Counted from the first letter of the stretch, positions 17,703-27,553 are shown. The stretch: DNA of 64,000 nt from Chloroflexota bacterium (GCA_016223085.1 JACRPS010000015.1:1-64000); one strand, 5' to 3'. Numbers and translations are program-made. Notes: generated by a model from the sequence alone, not told the origin.

Positions 17703-18254
17703 ATGTTCTGGGATGATGACAGCCCCCTGCCTGATACGTCTGGTTTCTGGCAGGAACCGGACTTTTTGCTGGCCGATCTCGTCTCTGCCTTTGTGAATCG
17801 TGGCGGGATGCAGCTTGGCCTGACGATTTTTATGAAGGGCATGGTCATCACCGGCACGCTGGTTAGCGAGGAAGAATACCTCGCCACGATGAGCAAAATG
17901 TTCGCCCGGCAGGCACGGAAGTCCATGCTGCATCCATCAGCCGACGACCTTCAGGCCACCGAGGAACTGTTCGATTTTACCGGCCTGACCGAAGACGATG
18001 CCGCCAAACCGGAGGACGAGGACAACGAGGACGGAGAGTTTGACCCCGCCGATGACGCGCGGTTTCCGACCATCCGCCACATGCACCTGAAAGACCCGGT
18101 GATTTTGCAGCCGCAGTCGTCCATCAGCTTCAGCCACAGCCAACTACCGATCATGCGCATCCGGCTGACGGCAGTGGACGGCTGGATGATGGGTAAGGTT
18201 TCGTTGGATGACGATGCCGATTTCCCGCTGACGCCGAATGAAGTCCGGCATTAA
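17703..18254 (+). CDS. Uncharacterised acidic protein
   Basis: This 183-residue protein has no signal peptide or membrane helix. The N-terminal half (DFLLADLVSAFVNRGGMQLGLTIFMKGMVITGTLVSEEEYL) looks like a compact alpha/beta domain and faintly recalls the GvpU-type gas vesicle accessory family. No other gas vesicle gene is nearby, so no function is assigned. A central Asp/Glu-rich segment (about residues 98-120) precedes a beta-rich end with HLKDPVILQPQSSISF and LPIMRIRLTAVDGWMMG. AGAAGGAT precedes the ATG, and a TATAATAAT lies about 55 bases upstream as a possible -10. Confidence 0.7.
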   Translation: MFWDDDSPLPDTSGFWQEPDFLLADLVSAFVNRGGMQLGLTIFMKGMVITGTLVSEEEYLATMSKMFARQARKSMLHPSADDLQATEELFDFTGLTEDDAAKPEDEDNEDGEFDPADDARFPTIRHMHLKDPVILQPQSSISFSHSQLPIMRIRLTAVDGWMMGKVSLDDDADFPLTPNEVRH

Positions 18255-18279
18255 GCGTTGGTTTTTGTTGTAGGTTGTT

Positions 18280-18302
18280 GGGGCGGCCTTGCTGGTCGCC
18301 CC
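18280..18302. repeat. GGGGCGA-type hairpin
   Basis: GGGGCGGCC pairs with GGTCGCCCC (one G-T pair) around TTGCT, between the acidic unknown gene and the YdcF-type gene. The same hairpin type recurs at 25446-25468, 29267-29290, 29915-29939 and 34373-34400. None is followed by a convincing T-run. Confidence 0.6.
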
Positions 18303-18323
18303 TTCTCATTTCGGGAGTAGCGG

Positions 18324-19004
18324 TTGAAGATACGGATTCCCCGGTTATGGCCCCGATTCCGGCGGGCACGCCCGGCGCTGCACTGGCAGCGCGTGCGCCG
18401 AATTGGGCTGGTGTTGGCCTTCGGCTGGTTCGCGCTGGTCATGATGCTGGGGATAGTTATCCATGCTTACGGGCTGGTTGACCGCACCCGGCCAGCGGAC
18501 GTGATTATCGTGCTGGGCGCCGGGCTGCGTCCCGATGGCAGCCCTGGCCCGGCGCTAACCCGCCGTTCGACCCACGCCGCCGACCTGTGGCAGCAGGGTT
18601 ACGCGCCACAGATCATCTGCGCGGGTGGCACGCCCGGCCAGATCACCATTCGCAGCGAAGCCGACGCCTGCGCCGCGATTCTGCGCGAACAGGGCGTTCC
18701 CACCGACGCGATTATCCTCGAAGACCAAAGTCGCAGCACCGAAGAAAACGCGATTGAATCGAAGCAGATCATGGATGCCGGCGGCTGGCGGACGGCGCTG
18801 CTGGTCAGCGATGGCTTCCACATGCTGCGCGCGCAGTGGATTTTTAGCTATTACGGTCTGGATATCTCGCCCGCTCCGGTCACGGATGCGCGCCCCCCTC
18901 TGTTTGAATACCTGCTGGCGATTTTGCGCGAAATCGTGGCCCTGCACTGGCTGGCGCTGAAAGTGGTGTTCAACCTGCCGATCACGTATGTGAAAAGCAT
19001 TTAG
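18324..19004 (+). CDS. YdcF/SanA/ElyC-family (DUF218) membrane protein
   Basis: This 226-residue protein has a basic N-terminus, one membrane helix (about residues 28-48) and an extracytoplasmic DUF218 domain. Family landmarks are VIIVLGAGLRPDGSPGPAL near 55, an IICAGG strand, then LEDQSRSTEENA near 133 and LLVSDGFHMLRAQWIF near 155. ElyC and SanA, the studied relatives, affect envelope integrity and the undecaprenyl carrier, but the reaction is not settled. The start is TTG with GGGAG seven bases upstream. The stop abuts an inverted repeat. Confidence 0.85.
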   Translation: MKIRIPRLWPRFRRARPALHWQRVRRIGLVLAFGWFALVMMLGIVIHAYGLVDRTRPADVIIVLGAGLRPDGSPGPALTRRSTHAADLWQQGYAPQIICAGGTPGQITIRSEADACAAILREQGVPTDAIILEDQSRSTEENAIESKQIMDAGGWRTALLVSDGFHMLRAQWIFSYYGLDISPAPVTDARPPLFEYLLAILREIVALHWLALKVVFNLPITYVKSI

Positions 19005-19076
19005 TTGTCAGTCTTCAGTCTACAGTCGTCAAAAAAAAGTATTTACTGAAGACTGTGGACTGATGACCGACGACTT
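19005..19076. repeat. CAGTC-type long inverted repeat, third copy
   Basis: AGTTGTCAGTCTTCAGTC and further units pair with GACTGTGGACTGATGACC units across an A-rich loop. The design matches the 4449-4520 repeat with drifted sequence. The right arm keeps complementarity to its own left arm, so compensatory change or local copying is likely. Confidence 0.7.
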
Positions 19077-19141
19077 TCAGCGTAGGCCAGCCGTCAGGCA
19101 ATCGGTTTGTGGCCGTTTTTTCATTACCGTTCACCTTGCTA

Positions 19142-19147
19142 TATAAT
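19142..19147 (+). promoter_or_regulatory. -10 element of the alpha-2-macroglobulin gene
   Basis: TATAAT lies 38 bases before the chosen ATG, after a T-rich stretch (19116-19122). A -35 match is weak. AGGGGAT before the ATG serves as ribosome binding site. Confidence 0.45.
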
Positions 19148-19184
19148 CAGGGTAGCCACATCTCCACCAGACAGGGGATCTATC

Positions 19185-22100
19185 ATGCGCCGCTTCATTC
19201 CCGCATTGCTTGTTCTGCTGATGCTGCTCAGTTTAACCAGCCTGTCCGCGCAGGAAACACCGGCCTCACCTGGCCTGCAACTGGTGGACAGCGACCCGTT
19301 CTCGGGGCAGGAACTGAGGCTGCAATCCAGCATCGTGTTGTACTTTGACCGTCCGGTAGACTGCGCGACGGCGGAAAGCGCCATCACGATCAGCCCGAAC
19401 GTGACGGGTGACATCACGTGCAGCGACGCCGAGGCGTCTGTGACGTTCACGCCGTCGCAGCCGTTCGAGCGGGCTACCAACTACACCCTGACGATAAGGG
19501 ATGCCCTGCGCGCGCAGGATGGCACGGCGCTGGCCGAGCCGGTGACGCTGGAGCTGACCACCACCGGCTATCTGACCGTCGCGGACGTGCTGCCCGCGCC
19601 GGACAGCGACGGCATTGAAACCGATGCTGTGATTACGGCGATTTTTAACCGCCCGGTCGTACCGCTGGTATCGGCAGAGGAGATGGCAAACCTGCCCGAT
19701 CCGCTGACGATCAGCCCGCCGATCGAGGGCAGCGGCGAATGGCTGAACACGTCCATCTACGTGTTTCGTCCTGACCCGGCGCTGGCCGGCGGCACGGAAT
19801 ACACGGTCACGGTGAACGCTGACCTGCAAGCGGTGGACGGCGCCGTGCTGCAGGAGCCATTTACGTGGTCATTCACCACGGTTGACCCGGCCATCGTCGA
19901 AACCATTCCGGAGGACATGAGCAGCAACATCCCGCTGGACCAGACGATTCAGGTGCGCTTTAACCAGCCGATGGACCAGGCCAGCGTCGAGGCGAACTTC
20001 TACCTGCGACCGGAAGGCAGCGGCGCCAGCGTTGAAGGTACGTTTGAATGGGCGGATGACGGCGCCGGCTTCCGGTTTGTGCCGTCGGAAATGCTGGAAC
20101 TTGATACTGTCTACGAGGCCGGGTTTAACGCCGGCGTGCAGGCCATCAACGGGGGCGCGCCGCTGACCGGCTTCACGTCGTGGCAGTTTGTGGCGGCGCT
20201 GCATCCTGGCATCCTGGGTACAGACCCCTCCGACGGGCAGCAGGATGTTTATCCCTGGGGCAGCTTCACCATTTACTTCGCCTCCGCGATGGACGTGGAC
20301 ACGCTGGCCGACAAAATCACGATTGAGCCGGAACCCTGGCGCGATCCGGACTTTTATTACAGCGATTGGGATTACAGCTACAGCGTCAACTTCCCGATGG
20401 AGCCCAGCACGGACTATACCATCACGATTGCGCCCGGTATGGCCGACGTGTACGGTAACACCATCACCGAGGAGCGTGTGGTGCGCTTCACGACTTCACC
20501 GCTGGACCCGACCGTGCTGCTGAATGTGCCCGGCGAAGTTGGCTTCTACAATGCCCACAACGAACAGACACAGCTTTTCCTCAAGCACCTGAACGTTAAC
20601 CAGATTGATCTGAGTCTGTTCAGCGTACCGGTGCAGGATTTTGTCGAAGCAGCCGGTCAAAACGCTTACGGCCCGGCCACCGACTATACGCCTGATATCG
20701 CCAACCGCCTGCGTGACTGGCAGCTTGACGTAGCGTCACCGGAAAACCAGTATCGCTATGAACTGTTGAACCTGGGCGCAACCGGCGCGGCAGACTGCCC
20801 CGGCGCGCCTGCGAGCCGCCTGAAAGTGGGCGACCTGGCGATTGTTATCAGCGATCCTGACCCGGTGCGCGCCCGCGCCTCCGCCCCCGATGGTGAGGTG
20901 ATCGCCCAGTTGTACCGCGATTACCAGCTACCGGTGGTTGGTGGACCGGTGTGCGCCGATGGCATCCTGTGGTGGGAAGTGCGGCTGCGCGACGAGCGCA
21001 CCGCCTGGGTGGCCGAAGGCGTCGGTGATGAGTATTTCCTGGACGTGCGGCTGGCGTCGGAAACGTCGCCCGTGACGGTCGCTGCCAGTGACGGCGCGCT
21101 GCCCCCTGGCGTGTATCTGCTGGAAGTGTCGTCGCCGGAAGGGAACAATGGCGCAACACAATCGCACTTTATGATCGTGGGCACGGCCAACCTGACGCTG
21201 AAATATGCAGTGGATAATGTGCTGGTGTGGGCAACGGATGTGCAGACTGGCGCGCCAATTGCCAACGCGCCGATCACGTTATACGACAAAAACGGCGGCG
21301 CACTGGGGCAGGGCAGCACCGACGCCGATGGGCTGACACGTATCACCATTCCGCGCCAGAGCGACCTGTACCAGCCGGTGATCGCGCTGCTGCAAACCGG
21401 TTCGCAGTTTGGGCTGAGCCACAGCGAATGGTCGGGCGGCATCGAAGGCTGGCAGTTCGGCCAGAACACCAATTATTTCCCGCAGCAGTACCGGGGTTAT
21501 CTCTATACCGACCGTCCGATCTACCGCCCCGACCAGCCGGTTTACTTCCGGGGCATCGTACGGGCGCAGGACGACGTGACCTATACGCCGCCGCCGTTCT
21601 CCACCATCCCGGTCAAGATTTACGACGCCAACGGCGAAATCGTCTATGACGAAGTGCTGGACATCACACCGTTTGGCACGTTCAGCGGCCAGTTCGACAT
21701 CGCGGACGACGCACCGCTGGGCTTCTACCGCATCGAAGCCGAACTGCCAAGACAGGAGGGGCAGGAGTTCTACTCCGTATCATTCGGCGTAGCGGAGTTC
21801 CGCCTGCCGGAATTCCAGGTGAACGTCACACCGGCAGCGGCGGAAGTGGTGCAGGGGGATACTATCCGCGTCACGGTGGACAGCCGCTACTTCTTCGGCG
21901 GTGTGGTTTCGAACGCGGACGTGCAGTACAGCGTGATCGCGCAGCCGTACTTCTTCCAGTACGACGGGCCGGGTTATTACGACTTCACCGATTATAACTA
22001 CGACGCAGGGCCGAGTGAATTTTACGGCGGCGGTGGCGGCGAAATCGCCAGCGGCACGGGTACAGCCGACGCCGAGGGTAAGCTCACTATCGAAATCCCG

Positions 22101-25100
22101 GCGGAACTGGAAGACAGCACCCAGAGCCAGACCTTCACGATTGAAGCCGTCGTCACCGACGAGAGTGATCTGGTGGTGGCCGGGCGCACTGATGTGATCG
22201 TGCATAAGGGTCTGATTTACGTCGGCGCGCGGCCAGCAGATTACGTCGGCACGGCGGGGCAGGAAACGACCATCAACATCATTGCCGTTGACTGGGACAG
22301 CCAGGGCGTGGCGAATCAGGATGTTGACGTGGAAGTCGTTGAACGCCGGTGGTCAAGCGTGCAGGAGGAGGACGAAGCCGGGCGGACCACATGGACGTGG
22401 GAAGTCGAAGAAATCCCGGTCACGACCGGCAGCGTCACCACCGATGAGCAGGGCAAGGCGAACTTCACCTTTACCCCACCCAACGGCGGCGTGTTTAAGG
22501 TGAAAGTGACCAGCCGCGACGAACGTGGCAACGAAGTCGTGGCCTCGACAACCATGTGGGTCAGCAGCGAGGATTACGTATCCTGGCGGCAGCAGAACAG
22601 CAACCGGATTGACCTGATCGCCGACCAGACCGATTACAACGTGGGCGACACCGCTCAAATCCTAATTACGTCGCCGTTCCAGGGCCGCGCCGAGGCGCTC
22701 ATCACGGTCGAACGTGGGGACGTGCTGACGGCGGAACGCATCACCATGACCAGCAATTCCACCATCTACGAACTGCCGATCACGCCGGACTTCGCGCCTA
22801 ACGTGTATGTCAGCGTGATGCTGGTCAAGGGCGTGGACGAAAATAACCCGGTGGCGGCCTTCCGCATGGGGCTGGTGCAGCTTGCGGTAGATAACCAGCG
22901 CAAGCAGATCACTATCGCCATCACGCCTGACCGCGAACAGGCCGGGCCAGGTGAAACCGTGACCTATACCGTTCGCACGACCGACTTTGAAGGCCAGCCG
23001 GTGCAGGCGGAAGTCGGCGTCGGTCTGACCGATCTGGCGTCACTTTCGATTGCCGACCCGAACAGCGGCCCGCTGCTGGCCTATTTCTACGGCCAGCAGG
23101 GCTTGAGCGTCCGCACCGCCACGCCGCTGACGATCAACGTGGATGCGCTGACGCAGTACGTGCTGGACGTGATTAAAGGCGGCGGCGGCGGCGCAGGCGA
23201 GGGCGGAATCTTCGACATCCGGCAGGAATTTGTGGATACGCCTTACTGGAATCCGTCCATTATCACCGACGCCAACGGCGAAGCCTCGTTTACCGTTACG
23301 CTGCCGGACAACCTGACGACATGGCGGCTGGATGCGCGCGCCGTGACCAGCGGCGCGGACGGTGAGACACTGGTCGGACAGGCAACGGCTGATCTGCTGA
23401 GCACCAAGCCGCTGCTGATTCGCCCGGTGACGCCGCGTTTCCTGGTTGTCGGCGACGAAGTGACGCTGGCGGCAGTTGTGAACAACAACACCGGCGAGGA
23501 CATGCCGGTTGAGGTATCCATTGAAGGCACGGGCGTGACCTTCACAGGTGAGGCAGCGCAGACATTCACCATTCCGGCGGGCGGACGCCAGCGCGTCAAC
23601 TGGCCGGCAATGGTGGAGGACGTGACCAGCATTGACCTGACGTTCTTCGCCAACGGCAACGACGGCGAATACACCGACGCCAGCAAGCCGCCGCTGGGGC
23701 AGGGCGATAACCGCCTGCTGCCGGTCTACAAGTACGAAGTGCCGGAGACGGTGGGCACCGCCGGCGTGCTGCGCGAAGGCGGTTCGGTGACGGAAAGTAT
23801 CGTGCTGCCGCGCCGCTTCGACGTAACGCAGGGCGAACTGACCGTTAACCTCGATCATTCGCTCGCGGCGACCACCATTGACGGCCTCGATTACCTGCGG
23901 AACTACCCGTACCAGTGCATCGAGCAGACCGTCAGCCGCTTCCTGCCCAACATCATGACCTACCGCGCCCTCAATCAACTGGGCGTGGCGAACGCCGATC
24001 TGAAGGCGCAGTTGGACGTTGCCGTGAACTTTGCCCTGCAGCGCCTGTACGCGCAGCAGAAGGTGGACGGCGGCTGGGGCTGGTTCGTACAGGACCCCAG
24101 CAACGCCCTGACGACGGCTTACGCCCTGATCGGCCTCGTTGAAGCGCGGAACGAAGGTTTTGCCGTCAGCGACGACGTCATCAGCCGGGCGCAGAATTTC
24201 CTGCGGACGACGTTTGTCACCCCCGCGCCAAGTGTCGAGACATGGCGGTTGAACCGGCAGGCGTTTGTGCTGTACGCGCTGGCGCGTTCCGGTGACCCGG
24301 ACGTGGCGCGGATGGCGAACCTGTACGACGTGCGAGCGCGGCTGCACAACTACGCCAAAGCGTACCTGGCACTGGGCTTTAACCTCGCCAACCCGAACGA
24401 TACCAGCCGTACCGATGTGCTGGTGTCCGATCTGGTGAACGCGGCGGTCCTAAGCGCGACCGGCGCGCACTGGGAAGAACCGGAGCGCGATTACTGGAAC
24501 TGGAACACCGACACGCGCACGACCGCGATTGTGCTGGACGCGCTGGTGAAGCTGGTGCCGCAGAACAACCTGCTGCCGAACGTGGTGCGTTATCTGATGG
24601 TGCAGCGGCAGGCGGATGCCTGGGAAACGACGCAGGAAACGGCCTGGGCGGTGATGGCGCTGACGGATTGGATGGTCGTATCGGGCGAGCTACAGCCGAA
24701 TTACGAGTATTCGGCTTCGCTCAACGGCGATAAGCTGGCGGAAGGCACGGCCACGCCGGATACCGTGCGCGAGTCGCAGGAACTCATCGTGCAGGTGGCC
24801 GACCTGCTGCAGGACGAAGCCAACGCGCTCGTCATCGGGCGGACGGATGGCCCCGGCGCACTGTATTACACGGCGCACCTGCGGGCGTTCCTGCCCGTGC
24901 CGGAGATCGAATCGCTCAATCGCGGCATCATCGTCGAACGGCGCTATCTCGTGCCGGGCGACGAGAGTAACACGCCGGTGACGCAGGCGCGCGTGGGCGA
25001 CCTGCTCCAGGTGCGGCTGACGATCATCGCGCCCAACGATCTGCACTACGTCGTGATCGAAGACCCGATTCCAGCAGGCACGGAAGGTGTGAACCCGAAC

Positions 25101-25388
25101 CTGAGCACCGAGCAGCAGATTGGCACGCGCCCCGGCCTGGTCGAAAACGACCCGTTGAGCCAGGGCTGGGGCTGGTGGTGGTTCAGCAACATCGAGTTCC
25201 GTGACGAGAAAGTGGTGCTGTTTGCGACGTACCTGCCCGCCGGGACTTATGAGTACCAGTACAGCATCCGCGCCGGGCTTCCGGGCACGTACAACGTGAT
25301 TCCGGCGCAGGGTTACGAATTCTACTTCCCTGAGGTCTACGGACGCAGCGCCGGCAGCAGCTTTACGGTGCTGCCAGCGGAGGAGTAA
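19185..25388 (+). CDS. Secreted alpha-2-macroglobulin with embedded SH3-like domain
   Basis: This 2067-residue exported protein is probably a broad protease trap at the cell surface. A signal peptide (MRRFIPALLVLLMLLSLTSLSAQ) lacks a lipobox Cys, unlike many bacterial homologues. Four Big_5-type Ig-like domains span about residues 25-440. An SH3b-like domain at about 543-620 contains RLKVGDLAIVISDPDPVRAR, WWEVRLRDERTAWVAEG and YFLDV. The MG2 landmark LYTDRPIYRPDQPVYFRG is near 775, and the thioester site is CIEQ, with Cys at residue 1578. DGGWGWF and the alpha/alpha toroid follow, then a C-terminal receptor-binding-like domain. A GTG at 19107 is in frame but would put 26 residues before the signal peptide. 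Confidence 0.93.
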   Translation: MRRFIPALLVLLMLLSLTSLSAQETPASPGLQLVDSDPFSGQELRLQSSIVLYFDRPVDCATAESAITISPNVTGDITCSDAEASVTFTPSQPFERATNYTLTIRDALRAQDGTALAEPVTLELTTTGYLTVADVLPAPDSDGIETDAVITAIFNRPVVPLVSAEEMANLPDPLTISPPIEGSGEWLNTSIYVFRPDPALAGGTEYTVTVNADLQAVDGAVLQEPFTWSFTTVDPAIVETIPEDMSSNIPLDQTIQVRFNQPMDQASVEANFYLRPEGSGASVEGTFEWADDGAGFRFVPSEMLELDTVYEAGFNAGVQAINGGAPLTGFTSWQFVAALHPGILGTDPSDGQQDVYPWGSFTIYFASAMDVDTLADKITIEPEPWRDPDFYYSDWDYSYSVNFPMEPSTDYTITIAPGMADVYGNTITEERVVRFTTSPLDPTVLLNVPGEVGFYNAHNEQTQLFLKHLNVNQIDLSLFSVPVQDFVEAAGQNAYGPATDYTPDIANRLRDWQLDVASPENQYRYELLNLGATGAADCPGAPASRLKVGDLAIVISDPDPVRARASAPDGEVIAQLYRDYQLPVVGGPVCADGILWWEVRLRDERTAWVAEGVGDEYFLDVRLASETSPVTVAASDGALPPGVYLLEVSSPEGNNGATQSHFMIVGTANLTLKYAVDNVLVWATDVQTGAPIANAPITLYDKNGGALGQGSTDADGLTRITIPRQSDLYQPVIALLQTGSQFGLSHSEWSGGIEGWQFGQNTNYFPQQYRGYLYTDRPIYRPDQPVYFRGIVRAQDDVTYTPPPFSTIPVKIYDANGEIVYDEVLDITPFGTFSGQFDIADDAPLGFYRIEAELPRQEGQEFYSVSFGVAEFRLPEFQVNVTPAAAEVVQGDTIRVTVDSRYFFGGVVSNADVQYSVIAQPYFFQYDGPGYYDFTDYNYDAGPSEFYGGGGGEIASGTGTADAEGKLTIEIPAELEDSTQSQTFTIEAVVTDESDLVVAGRTDVIVHKGLIYVGARPADYVGTAGQETTINIIAVDWDSQGVANQDVDVEVVERRWSSVQEEDEAGRTTWTWEVEEIPVTTGSVTTDEQGKANFTFTPPNGGVFKVKVTSRDERGNEVVASTTMWVSSEDYVSWRQQNSNRIDLIADQTDYNVGDTAQILITSPFQGRAEALITVERGDVLTAERITMTSNSTIYELPITPDFAPNVYVSVMLVKGVDENNPVAAFRMGLVQLAVDNQRKQITIAITPDREQAGPGETVTYTVRTTDFEGQPVQAEVGVGLTDLASLSIADPNSGPLLAYFYGQQGLSVRTATPLTINVDALTQYVLDVIKGGGGGAGEGGIFDIRQEFVDTPYWNPSIITDANGEASFTVTLPDNLTTWRLDARAVTSGADGETLVGQATADLLSTKPLLIRPVTPRFLVVGDEVTLAAVVNNNTGEDMPVEVSIEGTGVTFTGEAAQTFTIPAGGRQRVNWPAMVEDVTSIDLTFFANGNDGEYTDASKPPLGQGDNRLLPVYKYEVPETVGTAGVLREGGSVTESIVLPRRFDVTQGELTVNLDHSLAATTIDGLDYLRNYPYQCIEQTVSRFLPNIMTYRALNQLGVANADLKAQLDVAVNFALQRLYAQQKVDGGWGWFVQDPSNALTTAYALIGLVEARNEGFAVSDDVISRAQNFLRTTFVTPAPSVETWRLNRQAFVLYALARSGDPDVARMANLYDVRARLHNYAKAYLALGFNLANPNDTSRTDVLVSDLVNAAVLSATGAHWEEPERDYWNWNTDTRTTAIVLDALVKLVPQNNLLPNVVRYLMVQRQADAWETTQETAWAVMALTDWMVVSGELQPNYEYSASLNGDKLAEGTATPDTVRESQELIVQVADLLQDEANALVIGRTDGPGALYYTAHLRAFLPVPEIESLNRGIIVERRYLVPGDESNTPVTQARVGDLLQVRLTIIAPNDLHYVVIEDPIPAGTEGVNPNLSTEQQIGTRPGLVENDPLSQGWGWWWFSNIEFRDEKVVLFATYLPAGTYEYQYSIRAGLPGTYNVIPAQGYEFYFPEVYGRSAGSSFTVLPAEE

Positions 25389-25445
25389 AAGCAAAAAGCG
25401 TAACACAAAGGCCCTAAGGAGCAAAGGCGCAAAGAAGGAAATTCA

Positions 25446-25468
25446 GGGGCGAGCCGCTGGTTCGCCCC
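25446..25468. repeat. GGGGCGA-type hairpin
   Basis: GGGGCGAGCC pairs with GGTTCGCCCC (one wobble) around GCT, about 57 bases after the macroglobulin stop. The preceding 25393-25436 has AAAGGC-type units (CAAAGGCCCTAAGGAGCAAAGGCGCAAAG cut by drift) resembling the unit run at 6115-6140. It may serve as a terminator for the long gene. Confidence 0.6.
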
Positions 25469-25576
25469 GATTGAGAAAGATTTGTTCAATCTCAAGCCCT
25501 GTTCATGATATATAAATAGTAGGAACGCAGCACACTGCGCCCTGTCAAACCCGATGATGTTGACGGGAATAACTCC

Positions 25577-26551
25577 ATGTCCGACCCCCTTCTCCCGATA
25601 CGAGAGGCGATCCGGCGCGGCGATAAAAAGTGCGCACGGGAACTGCTGCGCCCGTTATTAAAAAACCCAACTGCTGAAACATGGTATATAGCCGCCCAGT
25701 CGTGTGACAGCCGAGCGAAGGCGCTGGACTGCCTGCGCCGGGCGCTGCGGGTTGACCCAACTTATGAGCCGGCGCGCCGGGCGTTGGCGAAGCTGGAAAT
25801 GTCGGGGCTGGATCTGCCGCCGCTGGAAGCGCTGGTTGCTGTTCCCCCGACGGAGGTTGATACTTCACTTCCACCAGAATTTGTTCCCCTGCGACCATCC
25901 CGTAGCGAAAGGAAACGCAGCGTCTGGACAACCATCGGCTGCGCCGGTTCGATCTTGCTGAGTCTGTCGTCCGCCTACTTTGTGCTGACGGTGCTGGGGT
26001 CACCAGTGGCCGGGCAGCTTCGCGCTGCCGTTGACCGCCTGACCGGTGGTAGCGGCGGGCAAACGGGCGAAGGAACGCCCGTCTTCGGTCTACCCTCAGA
26101 TGATGACGGTCAACCCGGCGCGGGCAGCGAAGCCGCAGATAGCGGCGTGTCCGGTGGGGAAACTTCGGGCGGGGCGGTTCGCGGGGCATCCGGCGGGTTT
26201 ATCGTGAAGCCCAACAAGACGGTTGAACTCAAACGCAATCAGCCGGTCAGCGATGTGCTGGACGCCGGTTATGCCCACGAATATACTTTTGAGGCGCAGG
26301 CCGGGGAAGAACTGGCCGTTGGCGTTCAATTCTTTTCGCCCAACGCGAAACGGGTCGGCGCGAACGTCGCGGTGCTGGACCCGGGTGGCGTCAACGCCGA
26401 AAGCCGCTGTCAGCGTGATTCGATTCTCAGTGATGGGTCGAGCGTGGCCTTCATCTGCCAGGTCAATAAAACCGGTACGTGGAAACTGCACATCTTTGGC
26501 CGTGACGGCGAAAGCACCGGCGTGTACGTCGTCACTTACGAGCGCATGTGA
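25577..26551 (+). CDS. Membrane-anchored protein with TPR-like and beta domains
   Basis: This 324-residue protein has no recognised overall family. Residues 1-70 form three helices with the TPR-like repeat WYIAAQSCDSRAKALDCLRRALRVDPTYEPARRALAKLE. A single membrane helix lies at about 115-138 (SILLSLSSAYFVLTVLG). A Gly/Ser/Asp-rich linker leads to an outer beta domain at about 215-324 (HEYTFEAQAGEELAVGVQFFSP, GTWKLHIFGRDGESTGVYVVTYERM). This resembles pre-peptidase C-terminal (PPC) domains. The layout is cytoplasmic helices, membrane, then extracytoplasmic beta domain. Function unknown. Confidence 0.7.
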   Translation: MSDPLLPIREAIRRGDKKCARELLRPLLKNPTAETWYIAAQSCDSRAKALDCLRRALRVDPTYEPARRALAKLEMSGLDLPPLEALVAVPPTEVDTSLPPEFVPLRPSRSERKRSVWTTIGCAGSILLSLSSAYFVLTVLGSPVAGQLRAAVDRLTGGSGGQTGEGTPVFGLPSDDDGQPGAGSEAADSGVSGGETSGGAVRGASGGFIVKPNKTVELKRNQPVSDVLDAGYAHEYTFEAQAGEELAVGVQFFSPNAKRVGANVAVLDPGGVNAESRCQRDSILSDGSSVAFICQVNKTGTWKLHIFGRDGESTGVYVVTYERM

Positions 26552-26632
26552 GCAAAGCCCCAAGTCACGGTGTAAAAACTACAAATTAAACCGAACACTA
26601 TCCGCTTTGGCTGACATAAAAAGAGGCTGACT

Positions 26633-27373
26633 ATGAACACTCCTTATTCTGTAGATGATTACAAAAAGGCATTTCAAGCAATTCTTTCAAAAATGACGGA
26701 ACAAGATCGTGAAATGCTGCGAATTCAATACACCGCCCCAGAACGTACTATCAGCCCCCAACAGTTAGCAGTTGCCATCAATTACAACAACTATCCCATC
26801 ATAAATCGAATGTATGGTCATCTCGGGCGACTATTATCCGATTATCTTGGGACGCCCCCTGATACCTATGATGATGGTAATCCCGTATGGTTTACCTGTT
26901 TATCAGACTACAAGAGAACCGACTACGGTATTGTCTGGACGATGTGGCCTGCGGTAGCAAGTGCGCTGGAAGAGCTTAATATTGTTAAGAAAACTGAAGA
27001 AGCTTTGCCAGAGGAAGTCTATCCTGGCTTCCAATATGTCGAAGGAGCGGTTCGCCAGATAACCGTAAATGCTTATGAACGTGACCCTAAGGCGCGGCGT
27101 GATTGTATCAAGTATTACGGTACTCGCTGCCAAGTGTGCGATATTGATCTTGGAGAAAAATATGGTGAAGTTGGTGAGAGGTATATTCACGTTCACCATG
27201 TACGCCCTTTGGCCGAAATCGGTGTTACTTATACCATAGATCCCGAAACCGATCTTGTACCTGTCTGTCCGAACTGCCATTCCATAATGCATCGCCGCAC
27301 ACCCCCATTTAGTGTCGAAGAAGTGCGTAAGATGATTCGTAAAGCACAAGAGACACTCAAAAAGGAATTATGA
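26633..27373 (+). CDS. HNH endonuclease (McrA-like)
   Basis: This 246-residue protein has a C-terminal HNH nuclease domain. RCQVCDIDLG (residues 163-172) and PVCPNCHSIMH supply two CxxC zinc knuckles, HVHHVRPLAEIG gives the first catalytic His pair, and NCHSIMHRR the Asn and last His. The C-terminal PFSVEEVRKMI is typical of restriction-type HNH proteins. The N-terminal 150 residues may bind DNA. AGAGG precedes the ATG. The gene stands alone and is far more AT-rich than its neighbours, which points to recent transfer. It could be a modification-dependent (type IV) restriction enzyme; no methyltransferase is near. Confidence 0.82.
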   Translation: MNTPYSVDDYKKAFQAILSKMTEQDREMLRIQYTAPERTISPQQLAVAINYNNYPIINRMYGHLGRLLSDYLGTPPDTYDDGNPVWFTCLSDYKRTDYGIVWTMWPAVASALEELNIVKKTEEALPEEVYPGFQYVEGAVRQITVNAYERDPKARRDCIKYYGTRCQVCDIDLGEKYGEVGERYIHVHHVRPLAEIGVTYTIDPETDLVPVCPNCHSIMHRRTPPFSVEEVRKMIRKAQETLKKEL

Positions 27374-27437
27374 AAGCGTCAGTTGAGGTTAAACGTCCCG
27401 CGTGTTTGGGGACATCGGTATGACCGGAAACTATACA

Positions 27438-27461
27438 CTACTCCTAGCTGTATTGGAGTAG
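27438..27461. terminator. Hairpin after the HNH gene
   Basis: CTACTCC and GGAGTAG form a 7-bp stem with a 10-base loop, 65 bases after the HNH stop. There is no T-run directly after it, although TGTTTTAG follows 12 bases later. The rest of the 165-bp gap to the next gene shows nothing else. Confidence 0.4.
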
Positions 27462-27553
27462 CACCTGTTGTGTTTTAGTGGGTGTTTCTATACACCGCAG
27501 GTTCCATCATTAACGGTTGAGGCACGGCCATTATTCCGTTGGAGTCATTCATT

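Noticed and set aside
17703-18254. Gas vesicle protein GvpU
   Set aside because: The resemblance is limited to a short hydrophobic stretch, and no gvpA or other gas vesicle genes occur in the window.
23040-24347. 435-codon minus-strand frame inside the macroglobulin gene
   Set aside because: It overlaps the thioester region of a well-supported gene and its translation is low-complexity Arg/His/Gln/Val-rich; it is a shadow frame.
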